The notes beneath the pieces were generated by a model that was not told where the DNA came from, searched no databases, and worked only from the letters and a program-made list of their open reading frames with translations. DNA of 14,477 bases, taken from the NCBI GenBank assembly GCA_964516555.1, contig CAZFAI010000022.1, positions 1 to 14,477 of the forward strand. Direction: 5' to 3'. The DNA comes from CAZFAI01 sp964516555 (GTDB lineage Bacteria; Patescibacteriota; Microgenomatia; UBA12405). Position numbers and translations under genes: made by a program. Below, piece by piece: positions 14,431-14,477 of the stretch (position 1 is the first letter of the stretch; every line of letters begins with the position of its first letter).

Positions 14431-14456
14431 AAACAGCCCTCTTTCAAGGGCTGTTT
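14431..14456 (-). terminator. Rho-independent terminator, probably for a minus-strand gene beyond the right edge
   Basis: A 10-bp stem (AAACAGCCCT at 14431-14440 pairing with AGGGCTGTTT at 14447-14456) encloses the 6-nt loop CTTTCA. On the minus strand the stem is followed by a T run (GTTTTTGG), which is better than the plus-strand tail. This suggests that it ends a gene entering from the right. Confidence 0.75.
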
Positions 14457-14477
14457 AAATTGGATTACTAAAAAATT

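Noticed and set aside
1..14477. CRISPR arrays, tRNA or rRNA genes, insertion sequences, recoded UGA
   Set aside because: No regularly spaced repeats, cloverleaf or rRNA motifs, transposase or terminal repeats were seen, and all genes read through cleanly in the standard code.

Overview
The window looks like a chromosome segment of an uncultured Candidate Phyla Radiation (Patescibacteria-type) bacterium. The assignment is an inference from gene style: fibronectin-III surface proteins, small SH3/DUF5666/Spy-like exported proteins, a Trm11-type methylase, very tight gene packing and few Shine-Dalgarno sites. No marker gene (rRNA, ribosomal protein) is present to confirm it. The standard genetic code fits: no reading frame needs UGA read as an amino acid, and one gene ends in TGA. 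No tRNA, rRNA, CRISPR array, insertion sequence or origin was seen, and no gene-free stretch exceeds 300 bases.

Region 1 (1-5373, + strand) is a tightly coupled run of four genes: the 3' part of a fibronectin-III repeat protein, a MacB/LolD-type ABC ATPase, a large MacB/FtsX-type permease carrying a bacterial-SH3-like insertion, and a shortened MgtE-type Mg2+ transporter. Gaps or overlaps are 2, -11 and -8 nt. Region 2 (5379-8207, - strand) holds an ABC-F ATPase followed by a Trm11-like RNA methylase, each with its own promoter-like sequence.

Region 3 (8251-14104, + strand) is the most interesting part. It contains an OmpR-type response regulator, a small HAMP-less histidine kinase, and a MacAB-like efflux or export set (membrane fusion protein, ATPase, permease). 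After these come a membrane-anchored DUF5666-like protein and a small exported helical protein with a DUF2680/Spy-like look. A direct repeat TTTCAG-N5-TTTCAG (11-bp period, at most one mismatch) lies 9-10 bp upstream of a -10-like hexamer in three places: before the regulator, before the fusion protein (inside the 3' end of the kinase gene) and before the small exported protein. I read this as the regulator's own binding site and as a self-contained envelope-response regulon, comparable in logic to CiaRH or CpxRA.

Region 4 (14121-14477) has a bidirectional terminator, a short minus-strand gene for a double-Cys-Cys protein, its promoter, and a second terminator belonging to a gene beyond the right edge. 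Several genes (response regulator, ABC-F, methylase, CC protein, probably the fusion protein) have a -10-like hexamer only about 5-12 nt before the start codon. This suggests leaderless or near-leaderless mRNAs, whereas some genes (kinase, second permease, exported protein) have strong Shine-Dalgarno sites.
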